Source of the DNA: Rhodococcus sp. BP22
GTDB taxonomy: Bacteria; Actinomycetota; Actinomycetes; Mycobacteriales; Mycobacteriaceae
Assembly: GCF_014281965.1 (NCBI RefSeq)
Contig: NZ_JACFTB010000012.1
Coordinates: 1 to 53,553 of the forward strand
Direction: 5' to 3'
DNA: 53,553 nucleotides
Under the pieces are notes generated by a model. The model worked only from the letters and a program-made list of their open reading frames with translations. It was not told the DNA's origin and did not search any database. The position numbers and the translations under genes were made by a program. This document shows, piece after piece, positions 8,587-19,597 of the stretch; the first letter of the stretch is position 1; each line of letters starts with the position of its first letter.

Positions 8587-10791
8587 TCAACGCTCCAGTT
8601 TTATCCAAATCGCGCCGTGGGCGGGAAGCGCCACCTGTGCAGACGACGGTCGACCATGCCACGAGTGCGATGTTGCGGTTACTTCTCCGAGATTGCCGAC
8701 CCCCGAACCGCCGTAGGACTCCGCGTCCGTATTGAGAATCTCGATCCAGCGACCAGGCTCCGGTAGTCCGACACGATAGTCGCCATGTACGACTCCCGAG
8801 AAGTTGAAGATACACGCGACAACAGATCCGTCTGCGCCGTAGCGCAAGAAACTGAGCACGTTGTTCTCGGTGTCGTTGGCATCGATCCACGAATACCCAC
8901 TGGGGGACGTATCCAGAGTCCAGAGAGCAGAATTCGCCCGGTAGACGGAGTTGAGGTCACTGACCAAGTTCAGTACCCCGCGGTGCAAACCGTCGTCGTT
9001 TTGGTCGTCGAGTTGGTACCAGTCGAGCCCGCGCTCCTCGGACCACTCGCGGGTCTGACCGAATTCCTGACCCATGAAGAGCAACTGCTTGCCGGGGTGC
9101 GCCCACATGTACGCCAGCAGCCCGCGCATTCCGGCAGCCTTCGTGAAGTTGTCCCCGGGCATACGTGACCACAACGTGCCTTTGCCGTGGACGACCTCGT
9201 CGTGACTGATCGGCAAAAGGTAATTCTCACTCCACGCGTACACCAACGAGAACGTGATCTCGTGATGGTGAAAGCTGCGGTGAATCGGATCGCGTCCGAG
9301 GAAGTCGAGCGTGTCGTGCATCCAGCCCATGTTCCACTTCATGTTGAAGCCGAGGCCACCGACACTGGTCGGACGGGTGACGCCGGGCCACGCAGTGGAC
9401 TCTTCGGCGACGGTGACGACGCCCCGGTGCTTCTTGTGCACTGTCGCGTTCATTTCCTGCAGAAACGACACCGCTTCGAGGTTCTCGCGGCCGCCGTAGA
9501 TGTTCGGCGTCCACCCACCCTCGGGGCGGGAGTAGTCGAGGTAAATCATGGATGCGACGGCGTCGACGCGCAGTCCGTCGATGTGGAACTCGTCGAGCCA
9601 GTACAGCGCGTTGGCGACCAAGAAGTTCCGTACCTCGCGCCGACCGAAGTCGAAGACCAGCGTGCCCCAGTCGAGTTGCTCGCCGCGTTGAGGATCCCCG
9701 TGCTCGTAGAGCGGGCCGCCGTCGAAGCGGGCCAATGCCCACTCGTCCTTCGGGAAGTGAGCGGGCACCCAGTCGACGAGGACGCCGATGCCTGCCTCGT
9801 GCAGGTGATCGACGAAGAAGCGGAAATCGTCGGGGCTGCCGAACCGTGAGGTCGGGGCGTAGTAGGACGTAACTTGGTAGCCCCACGATCCACCGAACGG
9901 GTGCTCGGCGACCGGCAACAACTCGACGTGGGTGAATCCGGTTTCGAGCATGTACTCGGCCAGTTGCACAGCCAATTGACGATAGTCGAGGCCAGGACGC
10001 CAGGAGGCCAAGTGCACTTCGTAGACGCTCATCGGTGCCCGAGTCGGCTCGATCTCCGCGCGTGCTTCGAGCCAGTCGTCGTCGGACCACTCGAACGTGG
10101 AGCCGGCGACGATCGATCCGGTGGCAGGTGGAATCTCGGTAGCGAATGCCATCGGATCGGCCTTGTCACGCACAACGCCATCGGACCCGTGGACGCGATA
10201 TTTGTAGATGGTTCCAGGTCCGACATCGGGAACGAACAGCTCCCAGACACCGGTGGATCCGAGCGCACGCATAGGCCAACTCTGGCCCGACCACCCGTCG
10301 AAACTTCCGACTACGGTCACGCCCGCTGCAGCCGGCGCCCACACTGCGAACGAGGTGCCGCTGACGTCGCCGTCGGGGGTGGTGTAATTCTGCTCGTGGG
10401 CACCGAGGATGTCCCACAGTCGCTCGTGCCTACCCTCGCCGAACAGGTGGAGGTCCAGCTCTCCCAGCGTGGGGAGGAACCGATATCCGTCGGCGGATTC
10501 GACGGTGTATCCGCCGGGCCAGGTGACGACGAGTCGGTAGTCCATCAAATCGGTGAACGGTACGACGACGCTGAACACGCCGTGCGCAACATGAGTCAAC
10601 GGATGGTCGACGCCGCCGATGCGCGCGACAACCGACTCCGCGTTCGGCTTGAGCGCGCGGATGGCCGTTCCACCGGGCACTGGGTGAGCGCCGAGCACCG
10701 AGTGCGGATCGTAATGTGTGCCTTGGGCGAGCAAATCGAGATCATTGCTGCTCGGTGAGGCAATATCGGTTGTCGTCGGGTTGTCGGTCAC
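8587..10791 (-). CDS. glgB: 1,4-alpha-glucan branching enzyme GlgB
   Basis: Introduces alpha-1,6 branches into linear alpha-1,4 glucan made by GlgE. About 734 residues from GTG 10791: N-terminal carbohydrate-binding modules, then a GH13 barrel with nucleophile Asp in [10 protein letters not shown], acid Glu in [11 protein letters not shown] and the [11 protein letters not shown] aspartate, then a C-terminal beta domain. I prefer GTG 10791 because it lies 11 bp after the glgE stop and gives the usual length; the open frame extends to a start at 10923, but that would overlap glgE by about 120 bp. Operon with glgE. Confidence 0.93.
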   Translation of the reverse strand: MTDNPTTTDIASPSSNDLDLLAQGTHYDPHSVLGAHPVPGGTAIRALKPNAESVVARIGGVDHPLTHVAHGVFSVVVPFTDLMDYRLVVTWPGGYTVESADGYRFLPTLGELDLHLFGEGRHERLWDILGAHEQNYTTPDGDVSGTSFAVWAPAAAGVTVVGSFDGWSGQSWPMRALGSTGVWELFVPDVGPGTIYKYRVHGSDGVVRDKADPMAFATEIPPATGSIVAGSTFEWSDDDWLEARAEIEPTRAPMSVYEVHLASWRPGLDYRQLAVQLAEYMLETGFTHVELLPVAEHPFGGSWGYQVTSYYAPTSRFGSPDDFRFFVDHLHEAGIGVLVDWVPAHFPKDEWALARFDGGPLYEHGDPQRGEQLDWGTLVFDFGRREVRNFLVANALYWLDEFHIDGLRVDAVASMIYLDYSRPEGGWTPNIYGGRENLEAVSFLQEMNATVHKKHRGVVTVAEESTAWPGVTRPTSVGGLGFNMKWNMGWMHDTLDFLGRDPIHRSFHHHEITFSLVYAWSENYLLPISHDEVVHGKGTLWSRMPGDNFTKAAGMRGLLAYMWAHPGKQLLFMGQEFGQTREWSEERGLDWYQLDDQNDDGLHRGVLNLVSDLNSVYRANSALWTLDTSPSGYSWIDANDTENNVLSFLRYGADGSVVACIFNFSGVVHGDYRVGLPEPGRWIEILNTDAESYGGSGVGNLGEVTATSHSWHGRPSSAQVALPAHGAIWIKLER

Positions 10792-10802
10792 GATTTTCCC
10801 AC

Positions 10803-12812
10803 TCACTTCCGGTTGCCGCGGTATGCCAGTTCGAGCCGTGCCGGATACGGAATCGGCGGTAGCGCCAATATGTGCGCCACTGACTTCCACGGTTCCAATC
10901 TGACGAAATTGGTCTGTCCCCAATTGAATTGTTGGCCACTGACTTCGTCGGTGACGGTGAGGCTGTCATGCCAGTCGTGTCCGAGCTCAGGCATGTCCAA
11001 CCAGATGGTGCCTTCTTCCGGTCCGAACGGATCGAGGTTGATCACCACGAGTACCGAGTCGCCGGTGACCGGATCGAACTTCGAATAGGCGATCAGCGCG
11101 TCGTTGTCGACATGGTGAAAATGGATGTTGCGCAACTGTTGTAGAGCCGGGTGCGCCCGCCTGATCGAGTTCAGCGTCGCCAGCCACGGCTCCAATGATT
11201 CGCCTCGGGCCAGTGCGCCTTCGAAGTCTCGGGGACGGAGTTGGTACTTCTCCGAATCGAGATACTCCTCGCTGCCCGGACGCACGGCTTGGTGCTCGAA
11301 CAATTCGTAACCCGAGTACACACCCCACGTTGGCGACAGGGTTGCCGCCAGCGCAGCACGAAGCGCGAACATTCCGGGTCCGCCGGTCTGGAGGCTTTCG
11401 TGAAGTATGTCCGGGGTGTTGACGAACAGATTCGGCCGCGCATCGTCTGCGCGTCGGGCATGCTCCTCGGCGAACTCGGTGAGCTCCCACTTGGCAACCC
11501 GCCACGTGAAGTACGTGTAGGACTGAGTGAAGCCGCGCTTGGCCAACCCGTACATCCGTGCAGGCCTGGTGAAAGCCTCGGCGAGGAACAGCACCTCCGG
11601 ATGAGACTTCTTGATCTCGGCGATGAGCCATTCCCAGAAATCTGGTGGCTTGGTATGTGGATTGTCCACTCGGAAGATTTTGACTCCCAGTGCAATCCAA
11701 TGTCGAGTGACGCGCAGAACCTCGTTGTAGATGCCGCGGCGATCGTTGTCGAAGTTGACCGGATAGATGTCCTGGTACTTCTTGGGGGGATTTTCGGCGT
11801 ACGCGATCGTGCCGTCGGGAAGCACCGTGAACCACTCCGGATGGGTCGCTGCCCACGGGTGGTCCGGAGCTGCCTGAAGTGCCAAATCGAGTGCGACCTC
11901 GAGATCGAGTGCATTGGCAGCTTCGACGAACGCCCGAAAGTCCTCTTCGGTACCGAGTTCGGGATGGATCGCGTCGTGCCCGCCGTCTTTGGAACCGATG
12001 GCCCACGGCGAACCGACGTCGTGCGGCGCCGGGGTCAGCGTGTTGTTCGGGCCTTTCCGATTGATCTCGCCGATCGGATGGATCGGCGGAAGGTAGACGA
12101 CATCGAACCCCATGCCGGCAATGCGGGGTAGTTGCTCGATGGATGTGGCGAACGTGCCGTGACGCGGTGTGCCATCTTCGTTCCATCCACCTGTCGACCG
12201 GGGAAAGAACTCGTACCAGGCGCCGTTGAGCGCGCGATTGCGGTCCACCCAGACGTTGATGGCGGGGGAACGCGTCACCAGTTCGCGCAGGGGGTACTCG
12301 TGCAGAAGATCTGCCACTGCCGGTGTGAATGCCGACGCGACGCGAGCCGGAAGCTGACGGTCGGTGTCGCGCAGCGCAGTGACGACGTCAGCGAGAAGCG
12401 CTCGTTCCTCGCTGGGCACGCCTTTGGCAGCGCGCTCGAAAACCCGTGCACCGATTTCCAAGTCGTTGGCCAACTCGGTGGCGCTCTGACCCACACCCAG
12501 TTTGGCTTCGATTGCATGCTTCCACGTCGCGACGGGATCGCTCCACGCCTCGATTCGGCAGATCCAATAACCGGGGGCGCTCGGAGTGAAGAGTGCGTCG
12601 AACGTGTCGGGTTCGCTGCCCGGGGTCATGGTGATGCGTAGTGGGGTCCGGACTCCGGGGCCACGAACGGCGAGTGTTGCGGCCACCGCGTCGTGACCTT
12701 CTCTCCACACATCCGCCGAAACCGGAAATGCTTCGCCTACCACCGCTTTCGCGGGGTATTTTCCGGTGCTCGTGTCTGGAAGGACATTGTCGATACCGAG
12801 TCGACCTGTCAC
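10803..12812 (-). CDS. glgE: Alpha-1,4-glucan:maltose-1-phosphate maltosyltransferase GlgE
   Basis: Extends alpha-glucan using maltose-1-phosphate, the key step of the actinobacterial GlgE pathway. 669 residues (GH13_3): N-terminal beta domain, barrel with the nucleophile Asp in [16 protein letters not shown], acid Glu in [13 protein letters not shown], and the N-terminal [11 protein letters not shown] typical of the family. Start ATG 12812. First gene of glgE-glgB, divergent from glgP, as in Rv1327c/Rv1326c/Rv1328. The treS and pep2 genes that make its donor are not in this window. Confidence 0.95.
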   Translation of the reverse strand: MTGRLGIDNVLPDTSTGKYPAKAVVGEAFPVSADVWREGHDAVAATLAVRGPGVRTPLRITMTPGSEPDTFDALFTPSAPGYWICRIEAWSDPVATWKHAIEAKLGVGQSATELANDLEIGARVFERAAKGVPSEERALLADVVTALRDTDRQLPARVASAFTPAVADLLHEYPLRELVTRSPAINVWVDRNRALNGAWYEFFPRSTGGWNEDGTPRHGTFATSIEQLPRIAGMGFDVVYLPPIHPIGEINRKGPNNTLTPAPHDVGSPWAIGSKDGGHDAIHPELGTEEDFRAFVEAANALDLEVALDLALQAAPDHPWAATHPEWFTVLPDGTIAYAENPPKKYQDIYPVNFDNDRRGIYNEVLRVTRHWIALGVKIFRVDNPHTKPPDFWEWLIAEIKKSHPEVLFLAEAFTRPARMYGLAKRGFTQSYTYFTWRVAKWELTEFAEEHARRADDARPNLFVNTPDILHESLQTGGPGMFALRAALAATLSPTWGVYSGYELFEHQAVRPGSEEYLDSEKYQLRPRDFEGALARGESLEPWLATLNSIRRAHPALQQLRNIHFHHVDNDALIAYSKFDPVTGDSVLVVINLDPFGPEEGTIWLDMPELGHDWHDSLTVTDEVSGQQFNWGQTNFVRLEPWKSVAHILALPPIPYPARLELAYRGNRK

Positions 12813-13030
12813 TTCACACTCCGTTCTTCGCTCCGTTCGGCCGGTCGCATCGGGTGCGGCGGCCGACTAACTGATGGTCGGCGTGCTCTCGTGAACAACC
12901 GTAGTGCAGACGGCGACGCTGTGCCTGTGTCAGCGGCCTCCGTCGGCGATTTTCGGTCGTCCGTCGGTCGTTCCCCGCCGGTAGCACCGACGAATCCCAT
13001 GAGACCGACAAGGTGGGTATGGTTCGTTTC
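12813..13030. promoter_or_regulatory. Divergent glgE/glgP intergenic region
   Basis: About 220 bp must hold both promoters. I see no convincing -10/-35 pairs or operator; only GC-rich stretches with short inverted segments around 12838-12870 (ggccggtcgcat / gcggcggccgac). Confidence 0.4.
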
Positions 13031-15610
13031 GTGAAAGCCTTGCGTCGGTTCACTGTCCGAGCCCATCTACCCGAGAGTCTGAATGCCCTAGCGGAGCTTT
13101 CGACAAACCTCCGCTGGTCGTGGCACCCACCTACTCAACAACTCTTCGAGGAGATCGACCCCGCGCTCTGGGTCGAACTCGAACGCGATCCCATCGCTCT
13201 GCTCGGAGCGGTCGCGCCGAAGCGTCTGGAAGAACTTGCAGACGATCCGACTTTCGTCGACCGCCTTGCAGTAGTGTCCGGCGACCTGTCGGACTACCTG
13301 ACTCGTCCACTCTGGTTCCAGAAGAAGCAGCGCACCGATTCTTCGCTGCCCACCGGCATCGGTTACTTCTCGATGGAGTTCGGTGTCAGCGAGGTCCTGC
13401 CCAACTACTCGGGCGGACTCGGCATCCTTGCGGGCGACCATCTCAAAGCTGCATCCGACTTGGGTTTGCCGTTGATCGGAGTCGGCCTTCTCTACCGATC
13501 CGGATACTTCCGGCAGTCCTTGACCGCCGACGGATGGCAGTCCGAGCGCTACCCATCGCTCGATCCGCAGGGCTTGCCCTTGCGTCTGCTCACCGACTCG
13601 TCGGATGCCCCGGTCCTCATTCACGTGTCGATGCCGGGAGAGCGGGTCCTGCGAGCTCGGGTATGGATCGCGCAGGTCGGACGCGTCCCATTGCTGTTGC
13701 TGGACTCCGATATCGCGGACAACGATCCGGAACTTCGAGGCGTGACCGATCGCCTGTACGGCGGAGACCAGGATCACCGCATCAAGCAGGAGATTCTGGC
13801 CGGAATCGGCGGGGTACGTGCCATTCGTGCGTACACGCACGCGCACGGCCTGCCGGACCCCGAGGTGTTCCACATGAACGAGGGGCACGCAGGGTTCCTC
13901 GGTGCCGAACGCATCCGCGAACTCGTCACCGGCAAAGGATTGGACTTCGACTCCGCCCTCGCATCGGTGCGAGCAGGAACCGTGTTCACCACCCACACGC
14001 CGGTGCCTGCCGGTATCGACCGGTTTCCGGCCGATCTGGTCCGGCACTACTTCGGCAGCGACGCCTCCGCCGACTCGGCCCTGCTGCCAGGTTTGCCGAT
14101 GGACCGCATTCTGGCTCTGGGCGGTGAGCCCGATCGGTCGGTGTTCAACATGGCACATATGGGCCTTCGTCTGGGCCAACGCGCCAACGGTGTCTCGAAG
14201 CTGCACGGGATAGTCAGCCGGGGCATGTTCAACGATCTGTGGCGTGGATTCGATGTATCGGAGGTACCGATCGGCTCGGTCACCAATGGTGTTCACGCAC
14301 CCACCTGGGCCGCGCGCGAGTGGATGGAGCTGGCAAACGAAACCGTCGGTGCCGATGCGCTCGAGGAAGCACGCGGCTGGGAACAGTTGCAGAACGTCCC
14401 GTCCGAAAAACTGTGGTCGACGCGAAACGATCTTCGGGGTCAACTCGTCGACGAAGTTCGCCGTCGTGTGCATCGATCATGTTTGGAGCGAGGCTCGACC
14501 GAGGCTGAACTTGGTTGGACCTCAGGGGTTTTCGACCCGAACGTGTTGACGGTCGGGTTCGCGAGACGAGTGCCGACGTACAAGCGGCTGACGTTGATGT
14601 TGCGCGAACCGGAACGGCTGAAGAGGCTTCTGCTCGATCCGGACCGTCCAGTGCAATTGGTCGTTGCCGGAAAGTCCCATCCCGCGGACGACGGTGGCAA
14701 GGCACTCATCCAGCAGATAGTTCGGTTCGCCGATGCTGCAGATGTTCGCCATCGCATCGTGTTCCTACCGGACTACGACATGTCGATGGCTCGATACCTC
14801 TACTGGGGCTGCGATGTCTGGCTCAACAACCCACTTCGCCCACTCGAAGCCTGCGGAACCTCGGGCATGAAGTCCGCGTTGAACGGCGGTCTGAACCTGT
14901 CCATCCGCGACGGATGGTGGGACGAGATGTACGACGGCGAGAATGGTTGGGCCATACCGACTGCCGACGGGGTGACGGACGAGAGCCGCCGCGACGACCT
15001 CGAAGCCTCGGCGCTCTACGAGTTGCTGGAGCAGTCGGTGTTGCCCAAATTCTACGACCGCACCGACGGTGTGCCGACTCGCTGGATCGAGATGGTTCGC
15101 CACACCCTCGAGCATCTGGGGCCGAAGGTACTGGCGTCGAGGATGGTTCGTGACTACACGCTCGGTTACTACGCACCGGCTGCGACGGCGGCACGCACAG
15201 TAGACCGCGACGCGTACGCCGGCGCGAAGGACGTCGCAGCGTACCGCCGACGGGTCGAGGACGCCTGGCATTCCGTCGAGGTCGTCCAGGTCGACAGTGA
15301 AGGCCTGCCCGACACCCCGGTCATCGGCGCGAAGCTCACCTTGCGGGCGTACGTCCGGCTCGGAGGCCTTTCGCCGTCGGACGTCGTCGTTCAGGCTGTG
15401 CTCGGCCGGGTCACCGACGACGAGGATCTCATCGACACCAGAACTGTGGCTATGACGCATTCAGGAACGGACTCGCTCGGGGAGGTCTTCGAGACCGATA
15501 CCGCTCTGCCGGTCAGCGGGGCAGTCGGTTACACCGTGCGAGTGCTGCCGCACCATCCACTGTTGGCCGGTGATGCCGAATTGGGTCTGGTGAAATCGCC
15601 GAATCCGTAA
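13031..15610 (+). CDS. glgP: Alpha-glucan (glycogen) phosphorylase, short actinobacterial type
   Basis: Releases glucose-1-phosphate from alpha-1,4 glucan. About 859 residues from GTG 13031 (VKALRRFTVRAHLPE), chosen because the M. tuberculosis protein begins MKALRRFTV; in-frame ATG 13019 and GTG 13013 are alternatives. GT35 features: FHMNEGHAGFLG, TTHTPVPAG, VTNGVHAPTWA, and the pyridoxal-phosphate lysine loop EACGTSGMKSALNGG followed by WWDEMYDGENGW. The C-terminal 150 residues form an extra beta-type extension. Divergent from glgE; convergent with dinG, stops 18 bp apart. Confidence 0.93.
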   Translation: MKALRRFTVRAHLPESLNALAELSTNLRWSWHPPTQQLFEEIDPALWVELERDPIALLGAVAPKRLEELADDPTFVDRLAVVSGDLSDYLTRPLWFQKKQRTDSSLPTGIGYFSMEFGVSEVLPNYSGGLGILAGDHLKAASDLGLPLIGVGLLYRSGYFRQSLTADGWQSERYPSLDPQGLPLRLLTDSSDAPVLIHVSMPGERVLRARVWIAQVGRVPLLLLDSDIADNDPELRGVTDRLYGGDQDHRIKQEILAGIGGVRAIRAYTHAHGLPDPEVFHMNEGHAGFLGAERIRELVTGKGLDFDSALASVRAGTVFTTHTPVPAGIDRFPADLVRHYFGSDASADSALLPGLPMDRILALGGEPDRSVFNMAHMGLRLGQRANGVSKLHGIVSRGMFNDLWRGFDVSEVPIGSVTNGVHAPTWAAREWMELANETVGADALEEARGWEQLQNVPSEKLWSTRNDLRGQLVDEVRRRVHRSCLERGSTEAELGWTSGVFDPNVLTVGFARRVPTYKRLTLMLREPERLKRLLLDPDRPVQLVVAGKSHPADDGGKALIQQIVRFADAADVRHRIVFLPDYDMSMARYLYWGCDVWLNNPLRPLEACGTSGMKSALNGGLNLSIRDGWWDEMYDGENGWAIPTADGVTDESRRDDLEASALYELLEQSVLPKFYDRTDGVPTRWIEMVRHTLEHLGPKVLASRMVRDYTLGYYAPAATAARTVDRDAYAGAKDVAAYRRRVEDAWHSVEVVQVDSEGLPDTPVIGAKLTLRAYVRLGGLSPSDVVVQAVLGRVTDDEDLIDTRTVAMTHSGTDSLGEVFETDTALPVSGAVGYTVRVLPHHPLLAGDAELGLVKSPNP

Positions 15611-15628
15611 CCGGTTCCGCGAAGTTGG

Positions 15629-17677
15629 TTACCTTCCGGAAAGCCGGGTGAGAGCTTTGCGCACTACCTCAGGGTCGGATGTCTCCCAGAACGGGGGAAG
15701 CGAGGCCCTGAGGTAGCCGCCGTAGCGAGCCGTCGCAAGTCGGGGGTCGAGCATGGCGACGACGCCTCTGTCGTCGACGCTGCGCAGCAACCGGCCGACG
15801 CCCTGCGCGAGTAGAAGCGCGGCATGATTGGCGGCGACCGAGAGGAACCCGTTCCCGCCACGGGACTCCACTGCCTGTTGCCGGGCCACCAGGAGCGGGT
15901 CGTCCGGTCTGGGGAACGGGATCCGATCCAGGATCACCAGGCTGAGCGATGGACCGGGAACGTCCACTCCTTGCCATAGCGACAGGGTGCCGAAGAGCGA
16001 GGTTGCTTCGTCCTCGGCGAACTTGGTGACCAATGCACCCGTGGAGTCGTCGCCCTGGCACAGGATTGGTGTATCCAGCCGCTCGCGCATCTCCTCGGCG
16101 GCAGCCTTCGCTGCGCGCATCGAGGAGAACAAGCCCAGTGTCCGGCCACCGGCAGCACTGACCAGTGCCTCGATCTCGTCCAAGTACTCGGCGGACAGGC
16201 CGTCACGGCCCGGAGGCGAAAGATGTTTGGCCACATACAGAATGCCGGCCTTCGCGTGATCGAACGGGGACCCGACGTCGAGCGAATTCCAATGAATCGA
16301 CGCGGTGTCGGACGGTGGCTGCGCGCCCGACGCCATTGCTGTGTCGCTGCGTGCAGAATTCTCGGCCGGAAGACCCCAATTGATGGCGAGACCGTCGAAC
16401 GAGCCACCGACAGTCAGTGTCGCCGAAGTCAACACCACGGTCGACTCGGCGAAGAGTCGGCTGCGCAGTAGACCCCCGACCGACAGTGGCGCTATTCGGA
16501 CGGTGCGTTTGACGTTCCCACGGAAGTCGTCGACTGCATGCCAGACGACGTCCTTACGTTTGGCCGGGTCCGGTTCGTCGAAGGCGGTGAGCACTCGTAC
16601 CGCACTGTCGTGAACTTCGTCGATGGCCACGAGGGCCGCATTGCGCGCGGCGGCTGCTTCCGGATCGGAAGCCGCCATGCTCTGCTTCTGCGGACCGATC
16701 GCGGTACGAACGGCCCAGGCGGAGTCTCGAACGGAGGCCAGTGCAGGTCCTACCCCGTCCGGCAGAGCCGACCATCGGCCGGGCGGGAGGCTGTCGAGAA
16801 TCGCAGCCCAGTTGTCCGCCGCGCCGTCGAGCGCGTCGACGATCTCCTCTTCGATCAGTTTGCCGCACCGGCGGGCAGCAGCGGTGACCGTGGCGGCAGA
16901 CAGTTCCGAAGTGGCAACGCCGGTGACTCGATCGACGAGTTCGTGCGCTTCGTCGATGACCACCACGTCGTGCTCGGGAAGAATCTGGATTCCGGTGATG
17001 GCATCGATGGCCAGCAGTGCGTGGTTGGTGACCACGACATCGACTTGTGACGCTTCGGTGCGTGCACGCTCGGCGAAGCAGTCCTCGCCGACGGGGCATC
17101 GAGACTTGCCGAGGCATTCACGTGCGGTGACGCTGACCTGCCGCCATGCCTGATCGCTGACCCCGGGTACGACGTCGTCACGGTCGCCGGTGTCGGTGTC
17201 GGAAGACCACTGCGTGAGCCGCACGACCTCGCGGCCGAGGCGGGAGATAGCGAACGCGTCGAAGAGTTCGGCGTCGGGCTTCTCCTCGGACGCTCCGGTG
17301 TGAATCTTGTTCATGCACAGATAGTTGTTGCGGCCCTTGAGTATTGCGAACTTCGGCCGCCTACCGATGGCATCCTTCAGTGCATCCGCCAGTCGTGGGA
17401 GGTCACGGTCCACGAGCTGACGTTGCAACGCGATGGTCGCCGTCGAGACGACGACGGTGCGCCCGGACTCGACAGCATGTCTGATGCTCGGAACGAGGTA
17501 CGCCAGCGATTTACCGGTTCCGGTCCCGGCCTGCACGGCCAGGTGCTCCCCGGTGTCGATCGAGTGCGCGACGGCCGATGCCATCGTGAGCTGATTGCTG
17601 CGTTCCTTACCTCCCAGCGAGTGCACCGCGACCTTCAGTAGGGCGGGAACTGTGGGGAGCTCGGACTTCGACGGCAC
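15629..17677 (-). CDS. dinG: DinG-family ATP-dependent DNA helicase
   Basis: 5'-3' superfamily 2 helicase that unwinds DNA, R-loops or forked structures. 682 residues: Walker A GTGTGKS at 51-57, a cysteine cluster between motifs I and II (CMNK, CLGKSRCPVGEDCF) fitting a 4Fe-4S domain, motif II VVIDEAHELVD, and C-terminal motifs LWQGVDVPG, LDRIPFPRPDD and QGVGRLLRS. Start ATG 17677. Same order as Rv1329c between glgP and pncB1. Confidence 0.93.
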   Translation of the reverse strand: MPSKSELPTVPALLKVAVHSLGGKERSNQLTMASAVAHSIDTGEHLAVQAGTGTGKSLAYLVPSIRHAVESGRTVVVSTATIALQRQLVDRDLPRLADALKDAIGRRPKFAILKGRNNYLCMNKIHTGASEEKPDAELFDAFAISRLGREVVRLTQWSSDTDTGDRDDVVPGVSDQAWRQVSVTARECLGKSRCPVGEDCFAERARTEASQVDVVVTNHALLAIDAITGIQILPEHDVVVIDEAHELVDRVTGVATSELSAATVTAAARRCGKLIEEEIVDALDGAADNWAAILDSLPPGRWSALPDGVGPALASVRDSAWAVRTAIGPQKQSMAASDPEAAAARNAALVAIDEVHDSAVRVLTAFDEPDPAKRKDVVWHAVDDFRGNVKRTVRIAPLSVGGLLRSRLFAESTVVLTSATLTVGGSFDGLAINWGLPAENSARSDTAMASGAQPPSDTASIHWNSLDVGSPFDHAKAGILYVAKHLSPPGRDGLSAEYLDEIEALVSAAGGRTLGLFSSMRAAKAAAEEMRERLDTPILCQGDDSTGALVTKFAEDEATSLFGTLSLWQGVDVPGPSLSLVILDRIPFPRPDDPLLVARQQAVESRGGNGFLSVAANHAALLLAQGVGRLLRSVDDRGVVAMLDPRLATARYGGYLRASLPPFWETSDPEVVRKALTRLSGR

Positions 17678-17749
17678 CGCAGAAGACTACTGCCACTCAC
17701 CGACCGGATGCGCCATCGACACCGTCCGGCCACCGCCGCGGGCGACGGT

Positions 17750-19096
17750 TCACGCGGGGGCTGCGATGAACCGCGTCGACAGTGCAGGTTCGCCCTGCGA
17801 AAGTTTGAGTCCTTCCCAGGGAAGACTGACGAGCCGCTGTGCGAGCAGTTCTCGTGCAGCGTCCAGTCCCGGGAGCGACGGTTCTTGCACACCGCCGCGT
17901 ACCAGGGGCCTGCACAATTCGATGGCGTCGAGCCCGTCGTCGATCACCGGCGTGCTGCCCACTGGGTAGACGATTTCCTCGACCGCAGTTCCCGTGGCGC
18001 GGGTGGTTCGGATCGCGGCCTTGGCGCCCCCGCGGGACTCCTTGTGGCTGCTGCGTTTGGCGACGGGACGGCCGTCGACCGTCACCAATTTGTAGACCAT
18101 GCCCGCGGTGGGCGCCCCCGATCCGGTCACCAGCGAGGTCCCGACGCCGTAGCTGTCCACTGGTTCGGCGCGCAATGCGGCGATTGCATACTCGTCGAGA
18201 TCACCCGAGACGACGATCTTCGTTTCCGTCGCACCGAGGTCGTCGAGTTGACGCCGGACCTGCCGGGCGAGCACTCCGAGATCTCCGGAATCGATCCGTA
18301 CTCCGCCCAGGCCGGTTCCGGCAACCTCGACGGCGTTGGCGACACCAGCAGTGATGTCGTAGGTGTCGACGAGCAGCGTCGTGCCGACTCCCTGGTTGCG
18401 AACCTGCGCTGCGAAGGCGGCCTTCTCGTTCGGACCATCGGCGTCGGTGTAGAGCAGGGTGAAGGCGTGCGCCGAAGTTCCGGCTCCGGGGACGCCGTGG
18501 CGTCGTACTGCTTCGAGGTTCGAGGTCGCGGTGAAGCCGGCGATGTAGGCGGCGCGAGAGGCCGCGACGGCTGCTTCTTCATGGGTGCGACGCGAACCCA
18601 TCTCGATGAGCGGGCGCGTACCCGCAGAGTTTGCCATGCGTGCGGCCGCCGACGCTATTGCGCTGTCGTGGTTGAGAATAGACAGGGCGAGAGTTTCCAG
18701 AACGACGCATTCGGCGAAGGTCCCGTGTACCGACAGCACCGGCGAGCCGGGGAAATACAGCTCGCCTTCCCGATAGCCGTCCACGTCCCCGCCGAAGGAA
18801 TAGTTCTCGAGCCACTCGAGGGTCTTGGTCGGGAGGAAGGCGGCGAGCGCCTCGATCTCGGCCGGCCCGAAGCGGAATCGTGTCAGTGCTTCGAGGAACC
18901 TGGCGGTACCGGCGACGACGCCGTAACGCCGGCCGTTCGGCAGCCGCCGCGCGAAGACCTCGAAACTGCACGGAATGTGGGCAGAACCGTCGGCGAGCGC
19001 GGCCGAGAGCATGGTGAATTCGTATTGGTCCGTCATCAGCGCGGAACTGCGTTCGTGGTCGCAAAAGTCCGGCTTGGAGATCGAGGCGTCGGTCAC
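17750..19096 (-). CDS. pncB: Nicotinate phosphoribosyltransferase
   Basis: First step of the Preiss-Handler NAD salvage route: nicotinate plus PRPP (with ATP) to nicotinate mononucleotide. From GTG 19096 (VTDASISKPDF) it is 448 residues, the same as M. tuberculosis PncB1, so I prefer this over the open extension to 19183, which would also run into the divergent clpS start. Motifs: ALMTDQYEFTM near the N-terminus, FEVFARRLP, DSGDLG, the phosphoribosyl loop GVGTSLVTGSGAP and MVYKLV. Convergent spacing to dinG is not relevant; both are on the minus strand with about 70 bp between. Confidence 0.92.
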   Translation of the reverse strand: MTDASISKPDFCDHERSSALMTDQYEFTMLSAALADGSAHIPCSFEVFARRLPNGRRYGVVAGTARFLEALTRFRFGPAEIEALAAFLPTKTLEWLENYSFGGDVDGYREGELYFPGSPVLSVHGTFAECVVLETLALSILNHDSAIASAAARMANSAGTRPLIEMGSRRTHEEAAVAASRAAYIAGFTATSNLEAVRRHGVPGAGTSAHAFTLLYTDADGPNEKAAFAAQVRNQGVGTTLLVDTYDITAGVANAVEVAGTGLGGVRIDSGDLGVLARQVRRQLDDLGATETKIVVSGDLDEYAIAALRAEPVDSYGVGTSLVTGSGAPTAGMVYKLVTVDGRPVAKRSSHKESRGGAKAAIRTTRATGTAVEEIVYPVGSTPVIDDGLDAIELCRPLVRGGVQEPSLPGLDAARELLAQRLVSLPWEGLKLSQGEPALSTRFIAAPA

Positions 19097-19164
19097 AGAG
19101 ACAACAGTACGAGGCGTAGGGGCGAAGGTGTGTACTGCGGCTCTCTCGTCGTACCCTGAGAGGT

Positions 19165-19530
19165 ATGGCTTCATCGACGGCACGACCGACCGTGGGCAGA
19201 GCGGTCACGGTACCGAACTCGTCGATTTCACCGTCGGCGGCATCCCCCCAAGCGGTACCAGCGGAAACAGAAGTGGTGGCACGGGACGAGGCACACGATG
19301 TGCCCTGGGTGACCATCGTCTGGGACGACCCGGTCAACCTCATGCACTACGTCACCTTCATTTTTCAGAAGCTGTTCGGATACAGCAAAGCGAAAGCCAC
19401 CGACCTGATGATGCAGGTTCATTCGGAAGGCAAAGCAGTCGTCTCCAGCGGTGAGCGCGATGCGATGGAGAGCGACGTCCGCAAACTGCACGCGGCCGGT
19501 TTGTGGGCCACGATGCAACAGGACAAATAG
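19165..19530 (+). CDS. clpS: ATP-dependent Clp protease adaptor ClpS
   Basis: Delivers N-degron proteins to ClpC/ClpP. 121 residues: a disordered Ser/Pro-rich N-terminus (about 1-40), then the ClpS core with [25 protein letters not shown] split here as [12 protein letters not shown] and [13 protein letters not shown], and the conserved [11 protein letters not shown]. Residues that bind the N-terminal side chain (the DDPVN/M segment) are present. Start ATG 19165, 68 bp from divergent pncB. The next gene (DUF2017) follows on the same strand. Confidence 0.93.
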   Translation: MASSTARPTVGRAVTVPNSSISPSAASPQAVPAETEVVARDEAHDVPWVTIVWDDPVNLMHYVTFIFQKLFGYSKAKATDLMMQVHSEGKAVVSSGERDAMESDVRKLHAAGLWATMQQDK

Positions 19531-19597
19531 GGCAGAAAGACACATCCGGGCTTCGAGACAGCAGGCCAGGCATCCAAGGACGGGGCAGAAGAGCGCA

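Noticed and set aside
10987..12186. 399-codon frame inside glgE on the same strand
   Set aside because: Alternative frame of a gene with complete GH13 motifs.
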